From assembly GCA_016200155.1 (NCBI GenBank), contig JACQFG010000060.1, forward strand, positions 1-13,116: a DNA stretch of 13,116 nucleotides. Reading direction: 5' to 3'. Below, in pieces: positions 1-7,161 of the stretch; positions within the stretch are counted from its first letter, which is position 1, and the number at the start of each line of letters is the position of its first letter. Position numbers and translations under genes: made by a program. This DNA comes from Planctomycetota bacterium. Lineage in GTDB: Bacteria > Planctomycetota > Planctomycetia > Gemmatales > Gemmataceae. The notes below the pieces were generated by a model that was given only the letters and a program-made list of their open reading frames with translations, was not told the origin of the DNA and did not search any database.

Positions 1-6
1 ATGTGG

Positions 7-34
7 CACGACGCTCCGCGTCGTGGTATTTTTT
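7..34 (+). terminator. Hairpin followed by a T-run, possible terminator
   Basis: CACGACGC (7-14) and GCGTCGTG (18-25) form a perfect 8-bp stem with a 3-nt loop. A run of six T (29-34) follows on the plus strand, which is the layout of an intrinsic terminator for a plus-strand gene lying left of the window. It also sits about 50 nt downstream of the korB stop codon, but on the minus strand no U-run follows inside the window. A second small hairpin, GCCGC-AA-GCGGC (54-65), lies between it and korB. Both could be copies of dispersed repeats rather than dedicated terminators. Confidence 0.4.
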
Positions 35-72
35 CTTCTGCCGTTCGCCTAAAGCCGCAAGCGGCGATTCCT

Positions 73-1095
73 TTACTCCACGACCCACGTGTCGCCGCTA
101 TTGAACAGGGCATCGAAATCGCCTTCACCTTGCTTGGCGACGGCGTTCGTGATCTGATCGTTGACGCCCGCGTCGTACAGCGGACGATCGACGGCGCGGA
201 ACACGCCCATCGGCTCGGGCATGTGCGGGTGGTGCATGCGCGACAGCATGAAAGCCACGCTCGGGTTCGGGGCCTTCTCGTCGTGGAAAATCAGGTCGTC
301 CTCGCGGTATTCCTTGCCCAGCTCCACCACTTCCACTTCCATGGCGTCGTTCAGGCGGATGCCCTTCTTGCGGTCCTTGCCGAAGACCAGCGGCTTGCCA
401 TGCTCGAGGTAAACGGTGTTATCGGGCTTCATGTTCTTGTCGGAGGCGTACAGGAAGGCGTCGTGATTGAAGACGTTGCAGTCCTGGTACACCTCGACGA
501 AGGCGGTGCCCTTGTGATGGGCGGCGCGTTCGAGCGTGTAGGTCAGGTGCTTGATGTCGACGTCAACCGAGCGGGCCACGAACGATGCCTCGACGCCGAG
601 GGCAAACGAGATCGGCGATACGGGATGGTCGACGGCGCCGACGGGAGTGCTCTTGGATTTCTGACCGACGGGGCTGGTCGGCGAATACTGGCCCTTGGTC
701 AGGCCGTAGATCTGGTTGTTGAAGAGGATGATCTTGACGTCGAGGTTGCGGCGAATCACGTGCAGGAGGTGATTGCCGCCGATGGAGAGCGCGTCGCCGT
801 CGCCGGTGATGATCCACACCTGCAGGTCCGGGCGCGACAGCTTGATGCCGGTCGCGACCGCCGGGGCTCGGCCGTGGATGCTGTGGAAGCCGTAGGTGTC
901 CACGTAATACGGAAATCGGCTCGAGCAGCCGATGCCCGAGACGAAGACGAATTTCTCGCGCGGGATGCCGAGCGTCGGCAGGACCTTCTTGACCTGGGCG
1001 AGAATCGAATAATCGCCGCAGCGCGGGCACCAGCGGATTTCCTGATCGCTGGAAAAGTCCTTGGCAGTGAGGACGGGCAGGGTGGCAGTGCTCAT
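73..1095 (-). CDS. korB: 2-oxoacid:ferredoxin oxidoreductase subunit beta (KorB-like)
   Basis: This is the thiamine-diphosphate subunit of a 2-oxoacid:ferredoxin oxidoreductase, which with the alpha subunit converts a 2-oxoacid, CoA and oxidised ferredoxin to acyl-CoA, CO2 and reduced ferredoxin in the cytoplasm. The 340 residues match the family length. CPRCG gives Cys23 and Cys26; with Cys57 (SGIGC) and Cys206 (YQDC) these are the likely [4Fe-4S] ligands. GDGD at 98-101 followed by N126-N127 and NQIYGLTKGQ (127-136) is the ThDP/Mg binding region. An upstream GTG at 1161 would add 22 residues and overlap the korA stop. The ATG at 1095 is preferred because AAGGA lies about 10 nt before it and the protein then starts like its homologues. 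It lies 62 nt downstream of korA and is surely co-transcribed. 2-oxoglutarate is the likely substrate, but pyruvate or branched-chain acids cannot be excluded by eye. Confidence 0.93.
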   Translation of the reverse strand: MSTATLPVLTAKDFSSDQEIRWCPRCGDYSILAQVKKVLPTLGIPREKFVFVSGIGCSSRFPYYVDTYGFHSIHGRAPAVATGIKLSRPDLQVWIITGDGDALSIGGNHLLHVIRRNLDVKIILFNNQIYGLTKGQYSPTSPVGQKSKSTPVGAVDHPVSPISFALGVEASFVARSVDVDIKHLTYTLERAAHHKGTAFVEVYQDCNVFNHDAFLYASDKNMKPDNTVYLEHGKPLVFGKDRKKGIRLNDAMEVEVVELGKEYREDDLIFHDEKAPNPSVAFMLSRMHHPHMPEPMGVFRAVDRPLYDAGVNDQITNAVAKQGEGDFDALFNSGDTWVVE

Positions 1096-1157
1096 ATCGA
1101 TGATTCCTTGTTTGTTTGATCCCAGGGGTTCGGAATACCTCACCCCTGGGCTTCCAG

Positions 1158-3029
1158 TCACTTTCCTTCTAGGAGGCGGTTGATTTCATCGACGATCTCA
1201 TGCACGAGGAACGGCTTGCCGGCGATCTTGTTGAGGCCGACGGCATCGACCAGGAACTTGGCCCGCACGAGCAGGAACAGGTGGCCGGTGTTGAGTTCGG
1301 GGATCAGAACTTTGTCGTAGCTCTTGAGGAGGGCGGCGAGGTTGCGCGGGAACGGGTTCATGTAGCGCAGATGCGCATGCGCCACCGAGACGCCGGCGGC
1401 CTGGGCTTGCTGGACCGCGGTGCGAACGGCGCCGCAGGTGCCGCCCCAGCTCAGCACGAGCAGCTTGCCCTTGGCGGGGCCTTCGACCTCTTGCAGCGGG
1501 ATGTGGTTGGCGATGTTCGCGACCTTGTTCATGCGGGTCATGACCATCTTGTGATGGTTGGCGGGGGCGTAATCGATGTTGCCCGTTCCCTCCGCCTTCT
1601 CGATGCCGCCAATGCGATGTTCGAGGCCGGGCGTGCCTGGAATGGCCCAGGGACGCGCGCCTTTCTCGTTGCGGAAATAGGGGAGGTAGCGCTGCGGGAC
1701 GTCGGCGCCGTTGCCATGATGGCTGGTGCTGGCGGCGCGCGGCGCGGTGGCGGCGGTCGGATGCACCACCTTGATCGGCGGGAGGTCGGCGAACTTCGGG
1801 ATGCGCCACGGTTCCGAGCCGTTGGCGATGTAGCCGTCGCTCAGGAAGATGACCGGGGTCATGAACTCGACCGCGAGGCGCACGGCTTCCTGCACGGCGT
1901 CGAAGCAATCGGCAGGACCGGAGGCGGCGACGATCGGCAGCGGGCTGTCGCTGTTGCGGCCGAACATCGCCAGGAGCAGATCGGCCTGTTCGGTTTTCGT
2001 GGGCAGGCCGGTGCTGGGGCCGCCGCGCTGCACGTCGACGATGACCATCGGCAGCTCGGTCATGACGCCCAGGCCCATCGCTTCGCCCTTGAGGCAGATG
2101 CCGGGGCCGCTGCTCGCGGTCGCGGCAATTTCGCCGGCGAAGGCGGCGCCGCAGACCGACGCCATGGCGGCAATCTCGTCCTCGGCATGGAAAGTGCGCA
2201 CGCCGAAGTTCTTCATCATCGAGAGTTCGTGCAGGATATCGCTGGCGGGCGTGATCGGGTAGCCGGAGAAGAACAGTTTCTTGCCGCAGCGCTGGGCGGC
2301 CGCGACGAGGCCCCACGCCGTCGCTTCGTTGCCCATAATCTTGCGATATTTCCCCGCGGGGAGCTTGGCACGGGCAACGCGGTACGTCACGGCAAATGCT
2401 TCGGTCGCCTCGCCGTAGGTCAGGCCGCCCTGCATCGCCTTGAGGTTGGCGTCGCCGAACTTCGGGATCTTCTTGAACTTGTCCTTGAGCCATTGAATCG
2501 TCGGCGCAGGGTCGCGCTCATAGAGCCAGAACACCAGGCCGAGCACGGCGTCGCGCGTCAGGCGCGTCATCGGAACCCTGTGTACGTCGTATTTGGAGTT
2601 GAGCTGCGGATCGTCGAGAGGGTTGCTGTCGTAGGCGGCCTTGTCGAGGTTGGACGTGTCGAACTCATCCTCGTTGACGATGAGGATGCCGCCGCGCTTG
2701 AGATCGCTGACGTTGGTCTTCAGAGCGGCCGGGTTCATGACGACAAGGGCGTCGACCTGATCGCCGGGGGTGAAGATGTCCTTGCTCGAAAAATGAAGCT
2801 GGAACCCGGAGACGCCGGCGAGGGTGCCGACGGGGGCGCGAATTTCTGCGGGAAAGTCGGGTAGGGTGCTGACGTCATTGCCGAACGCCGCCGAGACGTT
2901 GGTGAACTGGGTGCCGATGAGCTGCATGCCGTCGCCGGAGTCGCCGCAGAAGCGAATGACGGCGGAGTCGAGTTCGCGCGTCGAGCGTTGCGCGGAAGAC
3001 GGTTTCGGTGGGCTCGCCGTCTGCTGCAT
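1158..3029 (-). CDS. korA: 2-oxoacid:ferredoxin oxidoreductase subunit alpha (KorA-like, gamma-alpha fusion)
   Basis: Partner of the beta subunit encoded just downstream. The 623-residue protein has the fused layout of KorA. An N-terminal gamma-type domain (about 25-215) begins with FCGDSGDGMQLIGTQF, the region that contacts CoA in the family. The alpha domain starts near 230 with GNEATAWGLVAAAQRCG and the signature YPITPASDILHEL, followed by FHAEDEIAAMASVCGAAFAG and a C-terminal domain with LVLSWGGTCGAVRTAV. The GRNSDSPLPIVAASGPADCF stretch is typical of the 2-oxoglutarate type. A low-complexity stretch rich in Ala, Thr and His (TAATAPRAASTSHHGNG) is inserted after the third domain and looks like a loop. 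The ATG at 3029 is supported by AAAGGA about 8 nt upstream. No ferredoxin gene is adjacent. Confidence 0.94.
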   Translation of the reverse strand: MQQTASPPKPSSAQRSTRELDSAVIRFCGDSGDGMQLIGTQFTNVSAAFGNDVSTLPDFPAEIRAPVGTLAGVSGFQLHFSSKDIFTPGDQVDALVVMNPAALKTNVSDLKRGGILIVNEDEFDTSNLDKAAYDSNPLDDPQLNSKYDVHRVPMTRLTRDAVLGLVFWLYERDPAPTIQWLKDKFKKIPKFGDANLKAMQGGLTYGEATEAFAVTYRVARAKLPAGKYRKIMGNEATAWGLVAAAQRCGKKLFFSGYPITPASDILHELSMMKNFGVRTFHAEDEIAAMASVCGAAFAGEIAATASSGPGICLKGEAMGLGVMTELPMVIVDVQRGGPSTGLPTKTEQADLLLAMFGRNSDSPLPIVAASGPADCFDAVQEAVRLAVEFMTPVIFLSDGYIANGSEPWRIPKFADLPPIKVVHPTAATAPRAASTSHHGNGADVPQRYLPYFRNEKGARPWAIPGTPGLEHRIGGIEKAEGTGNIDYAPANHHKMVMTRMNKVANIANHIPLQEVEGPAKGKLLVLSWGGTCGAVRTAVQQAQAAGVSVAHAHLRYMNPFPRNLAALLKSYDKVLIPELNTGHLFLLVRAKFLVDAVGLNKIAGKPFLVHEIVDEINRLLEGK

Positions 3030-3173
3030 ATGGGGTCCTTTCTCAATCGAGGAGAATGCGGTCGGCAGGAAGGGCAGCGCAGCGGAGAGCCGAGACGAGC
3101 GTTATTCTTATCTCATGAAGCCCGCTTCAACGCACGGGGCTTCGCTGTTGTCCATACCAAGCCTGGCGAACTT

Positions 3174-3202
3174 ATTTTATCCTAAAATCTTGCGAGCAAC
3201 AA
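3174..3202 (-). promoter_or_regulatory. Possible sigma-70-like promoter for korAB
   Basis: Read on the minus strand, TTGTTG (3197-3202) and TAAAAT (3174-3179, five of six bases of the -10 consensus) are separated by exactly 17 nt. An eight-T tract lies a little further upstream (about 3217-3224), as an UP-like element would. Transcription would start about 135 nt before korA. The leader contains an inverted repeat GAAGCCC (3117-3123) / GGGCTTC (3137-3143). The -35 match is poor and planctomycete promoters are poorly defined, so this is only a candidate. Confidence 0.35.
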
Positions 3203-3330
3203 TCAATCGCAGAACAAAAAAAATTCGGCGCGCCGACGGCCTCCTCTGCCTATTTCGCCGCGCATCCGCCATCCCTGACGGTCGCGCCATCGGCAGGACC
3301 GTCGCAAACGTTACAGGCGGAATCAGAGCC

Positions 3331-3373
3331 TGAAGCGTAAGCGAAGGAATCGGCGTCCTTCGCTGACGCTTCA
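3331..3373. repeat. Inverted repeat, 18-bp arms with one mismatch
   Basis: Left arm TGAAGCGTAAGCGAAGGA (3331-3348) and right arm TCCTTCGCTGACGCTTCA (3356-3373) are complementary except for one position, around a 7-nt loop. The AAGCG..AAGCGAAGGA style resembles dispersed repeats common in planctomycete genomes (from general knowledge, not checked here). It lies between DUF1080 and korA, both on the minus strand. No T-run follows, so it is not a classic intrinsic terminator, though it could block transcription or protect RNA ends. Confidence 0.75.
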
Positions 3374-3417
3374 GTTTCTTCCCTCTGAAGACCTTCGCAC
3401 GGCGCGCAGAACTTTTC
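3374..3417. repeat. Direct repeat, copy 1
   Basis: GTTTCTTCCCTC is followed, after 8 nt absent from copy 2, by TTCGCACGGCGCG and then, after a short variable part, GAACTTTTC. The same three blocks occur in the same order at 3579-3614. The copy directly abuts the 3331-3373 inverted repeat, so the two may form one composite element. Confidence 0.6.
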
Positions 3418-3515
3418 TCATACAAGCAAGGTCCGTTGCTGACCCCCATTCGAGTTGGCATTTCCTTCGTTTTTTTGCCGCAACGTCCAGCAAATCAATC
3501 GGTTGCAACGAGGAG

Positions 3516-3564
3516 GGGAAATTCCACATGGAACTCCCAAGTGAAATTTCACCTGGGATTTCCC
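3516..3564. repeat. Nested palindrome between the two direct-repeat copies
   Basis: The centre is the perfect 12-bp palindrome GTGAAATTTCAC (3541-3552), extended to 22 bp by CCCA/TGGG flanks with one mismatched pair (3536-3557). An outer pair GGGAAAT (3516-3522) / ATTTCCC (3558-3564) encloses it, and a third small palindrome TTCCA-CA-TGGAA lies within the left half. The region is AT-richer than its surroundings. It could be a cruciform-forming repeat or an operator-like site; nothing else identifies it. Confidence 0.55.
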
Positions 3565-3578
3565 GGCTAACACGGATA

Positions 3579-3619
3579 GTTTCTTCCCTCTTCGCACGGC
3601 GCGGCGAACTTTTCGCCGC
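3579..3619. repeat. Direct repeat, copy 2, ending in an 8-bp hairpin
   Basis: This carries the same blocks as 3374-3417 (GTTTCTTCCCTC, TTCGCACGGCGCG, GAACTTTTC) without the 8-nt insert. Its end forms a hairpin, GCGGCGAA (3601-3608) and TTCGCCGC (3612-3619) around a 3-nt loop, which copy 1 cannot form. The hairpin starts 23 nt downstream of the DUF1080 stop and may help end that transcript, although no U-run follows. Confidence 0.6.
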
Positions 3620-3642
3620 CTTGATGCGGCTGACGAATACGT

Positions 3643-5055
3643 TCAATCCAGCATCTTGATCTTGATGTCCTTGAAGTGAATGCGTGCCCCTTCCGACTGG
3701 AACCCGATCGGGCCGCTGGTCAGCGCCGTCTTAGCGGTGCTCACCGGCACGCCGTTGATCGAGACAGAGATCGAGCCATCGGCCCGCACCGTCGCCTCGG
3801 TGGTGTTCCACACGTGGCTTTCCTTGAGCGCCTTCTTCTGGGCGGCCTCGTCGAAGGTGCTCTCCTTCTTGGCGGGGTCGTCCTTCGCCCAGCCGGGGAA
3901 GAAGATCTTGCCATGATCCATGTAACGTCCCTGCGGCTCGATCGACTTCGGCCAAACCTTGTGCGGCTCCTGGATGTGCAGCAACAGGCCGCTGTTCATG
4001 GTCGTTTTCTCGGGCTGGTCCTTGGGATAGGTCCACGAATAGCGGATGACGTAATTCTTGTACGATTTTTCGGTGTAGAAATAGCCCCACGGATTGCCGC
4101 TGACCTGGATTTCGCCGTTCTTGACAAGGAAGACGGTATCCTTGTCCCCCTTGTCGTCGCGGAGGAAGGTCTTCCAGCCTTTCAGGTCTTTGCCGTTGAA
4201 GAGCGGTTTGAAGCCTTTGTCATCGCCGGCCGAATTGACGGTGACCTTGACCTTGCCGGTGGGAACATCGGTCACCTTGTACGTGCCATCCTTGGAAATG
4301 GCGCCGGTAACTCGCTTGCCATCGGGGCCCGTAAGGATAATTTCGCCGGTCGCCAACGGTTTGCCGTCAATGACGATCTTGCCTTGCACATTCCCAGCGT
4401 CCTTGTCTTTCTTGGGCGCTTCGTCCGGGAGCACCTTGATCTTGATGTTCTTGAAGTGCAGCTCGGCGCCTTCGGACTGGAAGCCGAAGGGGCCTTCGAC
4501 GAGGGTGAACTTGCCGGAGTTGACCAGGGTGCCGTTGACCTTGACAAGGACGTTGCCGTTGTTGATGGTGACCTCGGTGGTGTTCCACTCGCCGACCTTG
4601 TTGCGGACCTTGTCGAGGGTTTTCTGGTCGAACTTGGCGTTGGTCAGGCCGGTGTTGCCGATGGAGATGAAGGAGCCGTGGGTGCGATTTTCGCCCTGGA
4701 CTTCGAGGGAGTTGGGCCAGACCTTGTGGTCCCCGGTGATGTGGACGAGCAGGCCACTGTTGCCGCCGAACTTCTTTTCGTCTTCGAGGTTGGCGGGCCG
4801 TTTGTAGCGCCAGTCGAACTTGAGGACGTAGTTCTTGTAGCTCTTATCGGTGTAGAAGTAACCGGCGGGACTGCCGGAGACCTTGATGTAGCCGTCGACG
4901 ACGGTGTAGGTCTTGTCGGCTTTTACGGGGATGTACTTCCAGCCGGCGAGGTCCTTGCCGTTGAAGAGGTCCTTGAAATCGTCGCCGGCTCGCGCCTGCG
5001 AGGCAAGCCCGGCGGCGCACAGCGCGACAAGCGCGAGGCGGAGAGTACAGAACAT
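3643..5055 (-). CDS. Secreted protein with two DUF1080 (3-keto-disaccharide hydrolase-like) domains
   Basis: The 470-residue product starts with a signal peptide, MFCTLRLALVALCAAG...ARA, with a likely cut after residue 23, so it should be exported. Two DUF1080 domains follow, about residues 26-209 and 281-470, with matching landmarks: LFNGKDL.GWK, GYFYT(D/E)KSYKNYV, the NSGLL(V/L)HI stretch, EWNTTE/VWNTTE, and GP(F/I)GFQSEGA with its F-K-(N/D)-IKIK ending. Between them, about 223-275, is a small beta-rich module (GKIVIDGKPLATGEIILTGP... TGKVKVTVNS) resembling a carboxypeptidase-regulatory or transthyretin-like repeat. DUF1080 is a concanavalin-like fold linked to hydrolysis of 3-keto-glycosides; the substrate here is unknown. 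An upstream in-frame start would add 29 residues, but AAGGAG 7 nt before the ATG at 5055 fixes this one. It lies 93 nt downstream of the HEAGH gene. Confidence 0.9.
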   Translation of the reverse strand: MFCTLRLALVALCAAGLASQARAGDDFKDLFNGKDLAGWKYIPVKADKTYTVVDGYIKVSGSPAGYFYTDKSYKNYVLKFDWRYKRPANLEDEKKFGGNSGLLVHITGDHKVWPNSLEVQGENRTHGSFISIGNTGLTNAKFDQKTLDKVRNKVGEWNTTEVTINNGNVLVKVNGTLVNSGKFTLVEGPFGFQSEGAELHFKNIKIKVLPDEAPKKDKDAGNVQGKIVIDGKPLATGEIILTGPDGKRVTGAISKDGTYKVTDVPTGKVKVTVNSAGDDKGFKPLFNGKDLKGWKTFLRDDKGDKDTVFLVKNGEIQVSGNPWGYFYTEKSYKNYVIRYSWTYPKDQPEKTTMNSGLLLHIQEPHKVWPKSIEPQGRYMDHGKIFFPGWAKDDPAKKESTFDEAAQKKALKESHVWNTTEATVRADGSISVSINGVPVSTAKTALTSGPIGFQSEGARIHFKDIKIKMLD

Positions 5056-5148
5056 GGTGACTCCTTGGAAGGGGCGAGACGCTTGGCCGAACGCCCGATG
5101 CGCCGGCGCGGGGGTGGAAGGGGGATTGTAGCCCGCGGCCAACCAAGA

Positions 5149-5655
5149 TCAATGTTCTTCGCCGATCGACAAGGGCCCGTCGTTGAGCCAGCGAATCATG
5201 GCGGGATAGGGAGCGACACCGAGCGATCGAGCACGCCTGGCGTCGGCGGCCATGCCGAGCCATTGGAGCGCGGGCACGGCGAGGTATCGACCCTGCGTGA
5301 AATTCTCGATGAGCGCCGCCGATTCGCCGCGATAACCATCCGCATGAAAGACGACCGCAGCGTCGAGTTGCAGGTGAACGCAGGCGGCATACGACCAGGC
5401 GATGGCCATCATTTCCTCGGCGGCAAACTTGCCCACCGTCCGATGTGCCTGGCGCCGGCGCGCCGGCGGCATCACGGCAAGATGACCCGCCTCGTGCAGC
5501 AGATCGCCCTCATGGCGCAGCCGCCCGCCGTCGAATACCAACGCCTCCCCTTCGATCGCAATGCCCGGCAGTACCGTGTCGCCGTGCACCGTCCCCGCTC
5601 GGCACTCCAGCCCGATGCCGCGAATGAACTCGACGATGCATTCGAGGTTGGTCAT
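5149..5655 (-). CDS. Hypothetical protein with an HEAGH zinc-metallopeptidase-like motif
   Basis: A 168-residue soluble protein with no signal peptide or membrane helix that I can see, and I do not recognise the family. Its clearest feature is LLHEAGHLAV, in which H54-E55-x-x-H58 is the HExxH motif of zinc peptidases. An acidic pair, E80-E81 (AEEMMAIAWSYAA), lies 22 residues further on in a helical stretch and could hold the third zinc ligand. The first 45 residues are hydrophobic and Gly-rich beta-like sequence (GDTVLPGIAIEGEALVFDGG). The start codon is only 2 nt after the DUF1501 stop, which indicates translational coupling; no strong Shine-Dalgarno is visible. The linkage suggests a role with the DUF1501 protein, but none is known to me. 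An unrelated HExxH by chance is possible. Confidence 0.75.
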   Translation of the reverse strand: MTNLECIVEFIRGIGLECRAGTVHGDTVLPGIAIEGEALVFDGGRLRHEGDLLHEAGHLAVMPPARRRQAHRTVGKFAAEEMMAIAWSYAACVHLQLDAAVVFHADGYRGESAALIENFTQGRYLAVPALQWLGMAADARRARSLGVAPYPAMIRWLNDGPLSIGEEH

Positions 5656-5657
5656 GA

Positions 5658-7106
5658 TTAGCTGATGATCTCATGAATCGGTGTCCCGTGGTCGATGGCG
5701 AGCCGCTGGCGGCCGGGGATGACCAGGCGATGCGAATCGAGGCCGAGCTGGTGCATCAACGTGGCATGAATGTCGGTGACGTAATGGCGATCCTCGACGG
5801 CGTGGAAGCCGAGTTCGTCGGTTGTGCCGTGGACGACGCCCGCCTTGATGCCGCCGCCTGCGAGCCAGACGGAGAAGCCGTAGATGTGATGATCGCGTCC
5901 GTCGCCGCCCTGTTGTCCGGGCGTGCGGCCGAACTCGGTGCCGAAGACGACGATGGTGTCGTCGAGCAAGCCGCGGCGTTTCAGATCGATAAGCAGGCCA
6001 GCAGTCGGTTTGTCGACCATCCTGCAATTCTGACTGTGGTTGGCGCGCAGGCCGCCGTGCGCGTCCCACGCCCCTGCGCCGCCGCCGCCGTGCTGGATCT
6101 GGATGAAGCGCACGCCGCGCTCGACCAGCCGGCGCGATACGAGCAGTTGCTGGCCGAACGGCGCCGTCGTCGCATTGTCGAGGCCGTACAGCCGGCGCGT
6201 CTCCTGCGATTCCGCCGCCGTATCGAGCACCTCCGGCAACGAGCGCTGCATGCGAAACGCGAGTTCATAGGAACGAATGCGCGCCTGAAGCGCCGGGTCA
6301 TCGGGATAGCGGTGCGCAGCCTCGCGGTTGAGCCGACCGACCAGATCGAAGCCGATCGCCTGTTCGTCGCGCGTGGTGGCCGTCTCGGGCTGGATGTAAT
6401 CGACGGGCCGCGTCGGATCGACGCGCAGCGGAATGGCGTCGTGGGCCGGGCCGAGATAATGGCCGTCGCGCTCGTTCCAGTAGGGACGCACGCCCATCGA
6501 GATGTATTGAGGCAAATTGGCGTTGAGCGAAGCGAGGCCATAGTTGACCCAGGCGCCGACGGTCGGGTAGTTGCCGTCGAGCATATGCCGGCCCGAGTGG
6601 AACTGCGTCTGAGCGCCGTGATTGTTGTCGGACGTCCACATCGAGCGGACGACGGCGATGTCGTCGATGCAGCCGGCCACGTGCGGGAACCAGTCGCTGA
6701 CCTCAATGCCCGCCTGCCCGTGTTTGCGATACCCGACTTGGAGCGGATAGACGAGCGAGCGCTGCTGGCCGTTGGCGTCGTTGATGACGACCACGCGGTT
6801 GTTGCGGTTGAGCAGCTCCGGATCGAGCACGCCGCGATACGGCGTTTCGGCGATCGATCGGCCCGCGTACCGATTGAGCATCGGCTTCGGATCGAACGAC
6901 TCGAGATGGCTCATGCCGCCGTTCATGAACAGCCAGATCACGCTCTTCGCCTTCGGCGCGAAGTGCGGGCGACCGTCCGGCGGCGTCCAGCGCGTCTGGG
7001 ACGAGCCGGCCTCACGCTGCAGCATCGACGCCAGCGCGACGCTGAACAAGCCGGTGGCGCTCTGGCCGAGGAACGATCGGCGTGTGCACGGACAACTCAG
7101 ATGCAT
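5658..7106 (-). CDS. DUF1501 domain protein with Tat signal
   Basis: A 482-residue member of DUF1501, an expanded planctomycete family related in fold to sulfatases and alkaline phosphatases. The N-terminus has a twin-arginine signal, TRRSFLGQ (R9-R10) followed by the hydrophobic stretch ATGLFSVALASML, so it is probably exported folded. Family landmarks follow: SVIWLFMNGGMSHLESFDPKP, VVRSMWTSDNNHGAQTQFHSG, GVRFIQIQHGG, VVFGTEFGRTP...GRDHH and the C-terminal LIDHGTP-like IAIDHGTPI. The ATG at 7106 is preferred over the in-frame start at 7181 because the extra residues are encoded by repeat DNA and would precede the Tat signal; GGGGGA lies upstream. In many planctomycetes DUF1501 genes directly follow a DUF1553 gene on the same strand. 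Here the DUF1553 gene is present but about 1.2 kb away. The enzymatic role is unproven. Confidence 0.93.
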   Translation of the reverse strand: MHLSCPCTRRSFLGQSATGLFSVALASMLQREAGSSQTRWTPPDGRPHFAPKAKSVIWLFMNGGMSHLESFDPKPMLNRYAGRSIAETPYRGVLDPELLNRNNRVVVINDANGQQRSLVYPLQVGYRKHGQAGIEVSDWFPHVAGCIDDIAVVRSMWTSDNNHGAQTQFHSGRHMLDGNYPTVGAWVNYGLASLNANLPQYISMGVRPYWNERDGHYLGPAHDAIPLRVDPTRPVDYIQPETATTRDEQAIGFDLVGRLNREAAHRYPDDPALQARIRSYELAFRMQRSLPEVLDTAAESQETRRLYGLDNATTAPFGQQLLVSRRLVERGVRFIQIQHGGGGAGAWDAHGGLRANHSQNCRMVDKPTAGLLIDLKRRGLLDDTIVVFGTEFGRTPGQQGGDGRDHHIYGFSVWLAGGGIKAGVVHGTTDELGFHAVEDRHYVTDIHATLMHQLGLDSHRLVIPGRQRLAIDHGTPIHEIIS

Positions 7107-7123
7107 GTTCTCATCCCCCTGGG

Positions 7124-7153
7124 TCGTAGCGTGGACTTTAGTCCACGCTACGA
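7124..7153. repeat. Perfect hairpin repeat in the DUF1501 leader
   Basis: TCGTAGCGTGGACT (7124-7137) and AGTCCACGCTACGA (7140-7153) are perfectly complementary 14-bp arms around TT. It ends 17 nt before the DUF1501 start codon, so it would be in the mRNA leader immediately ahead of the ribosome-binding site. It shares the GTGGACT..AGTCCAC core with the hairpin at 7162-7185. Confidence 0.85.
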
Positions 7154-7161
7154 CAAAGCTC

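Larger units (their letters stand above)
3030..3642. other. 613-nt repeat-rich intergenic region without a credible gene
   Basis: No open frame here has a plausible ribosome-binding site plus family-like sequence; the frames that stay open run through repeats. The part nearest korA (3030-3200) is its leader and candidate promoter. Around 3225-3236 lies the 12-bp palindrome TCGGCGCGCCGA, followed on the minus strand by eight T residues, so a weak terminator for upstream minus-strand transcription is possible, although the stem would be only 4 bp. The stretch 3331-3620 contains a large hairpin, a degenerate direct repeat in two copies and a nested palindrome, listed separately. Confidence 0.7.

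Noticed and set aside
1..1119. Long plus-strand open frame opposite korB
   Set aside because: It is the antisense shadow of korB, without family-like sequence. GC-rich codon use keeps the opposite frame open.
1200..2864. 554-codon plus-strand open frame opposite korA
   Set aside because: Same explanation: the minus-strand frame is a clear KorA, and this one has only Gly/Arg/Asp/His-rich composition.
3177..3646. Two small minus-strand frames in the gap (3177-3461 and 3371-3646)
   Set aside because: Both run through the inverted and direct repeats, are Arg/Lys-rich, and lack a convincing start.
3676..5661. 661-codon plus-strand frame
   Set aside because: Antisense of the DUF1080 and HEAGH genes. 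The minus frames have a signal peptide, ribosome-binding sites and conserved motifs.
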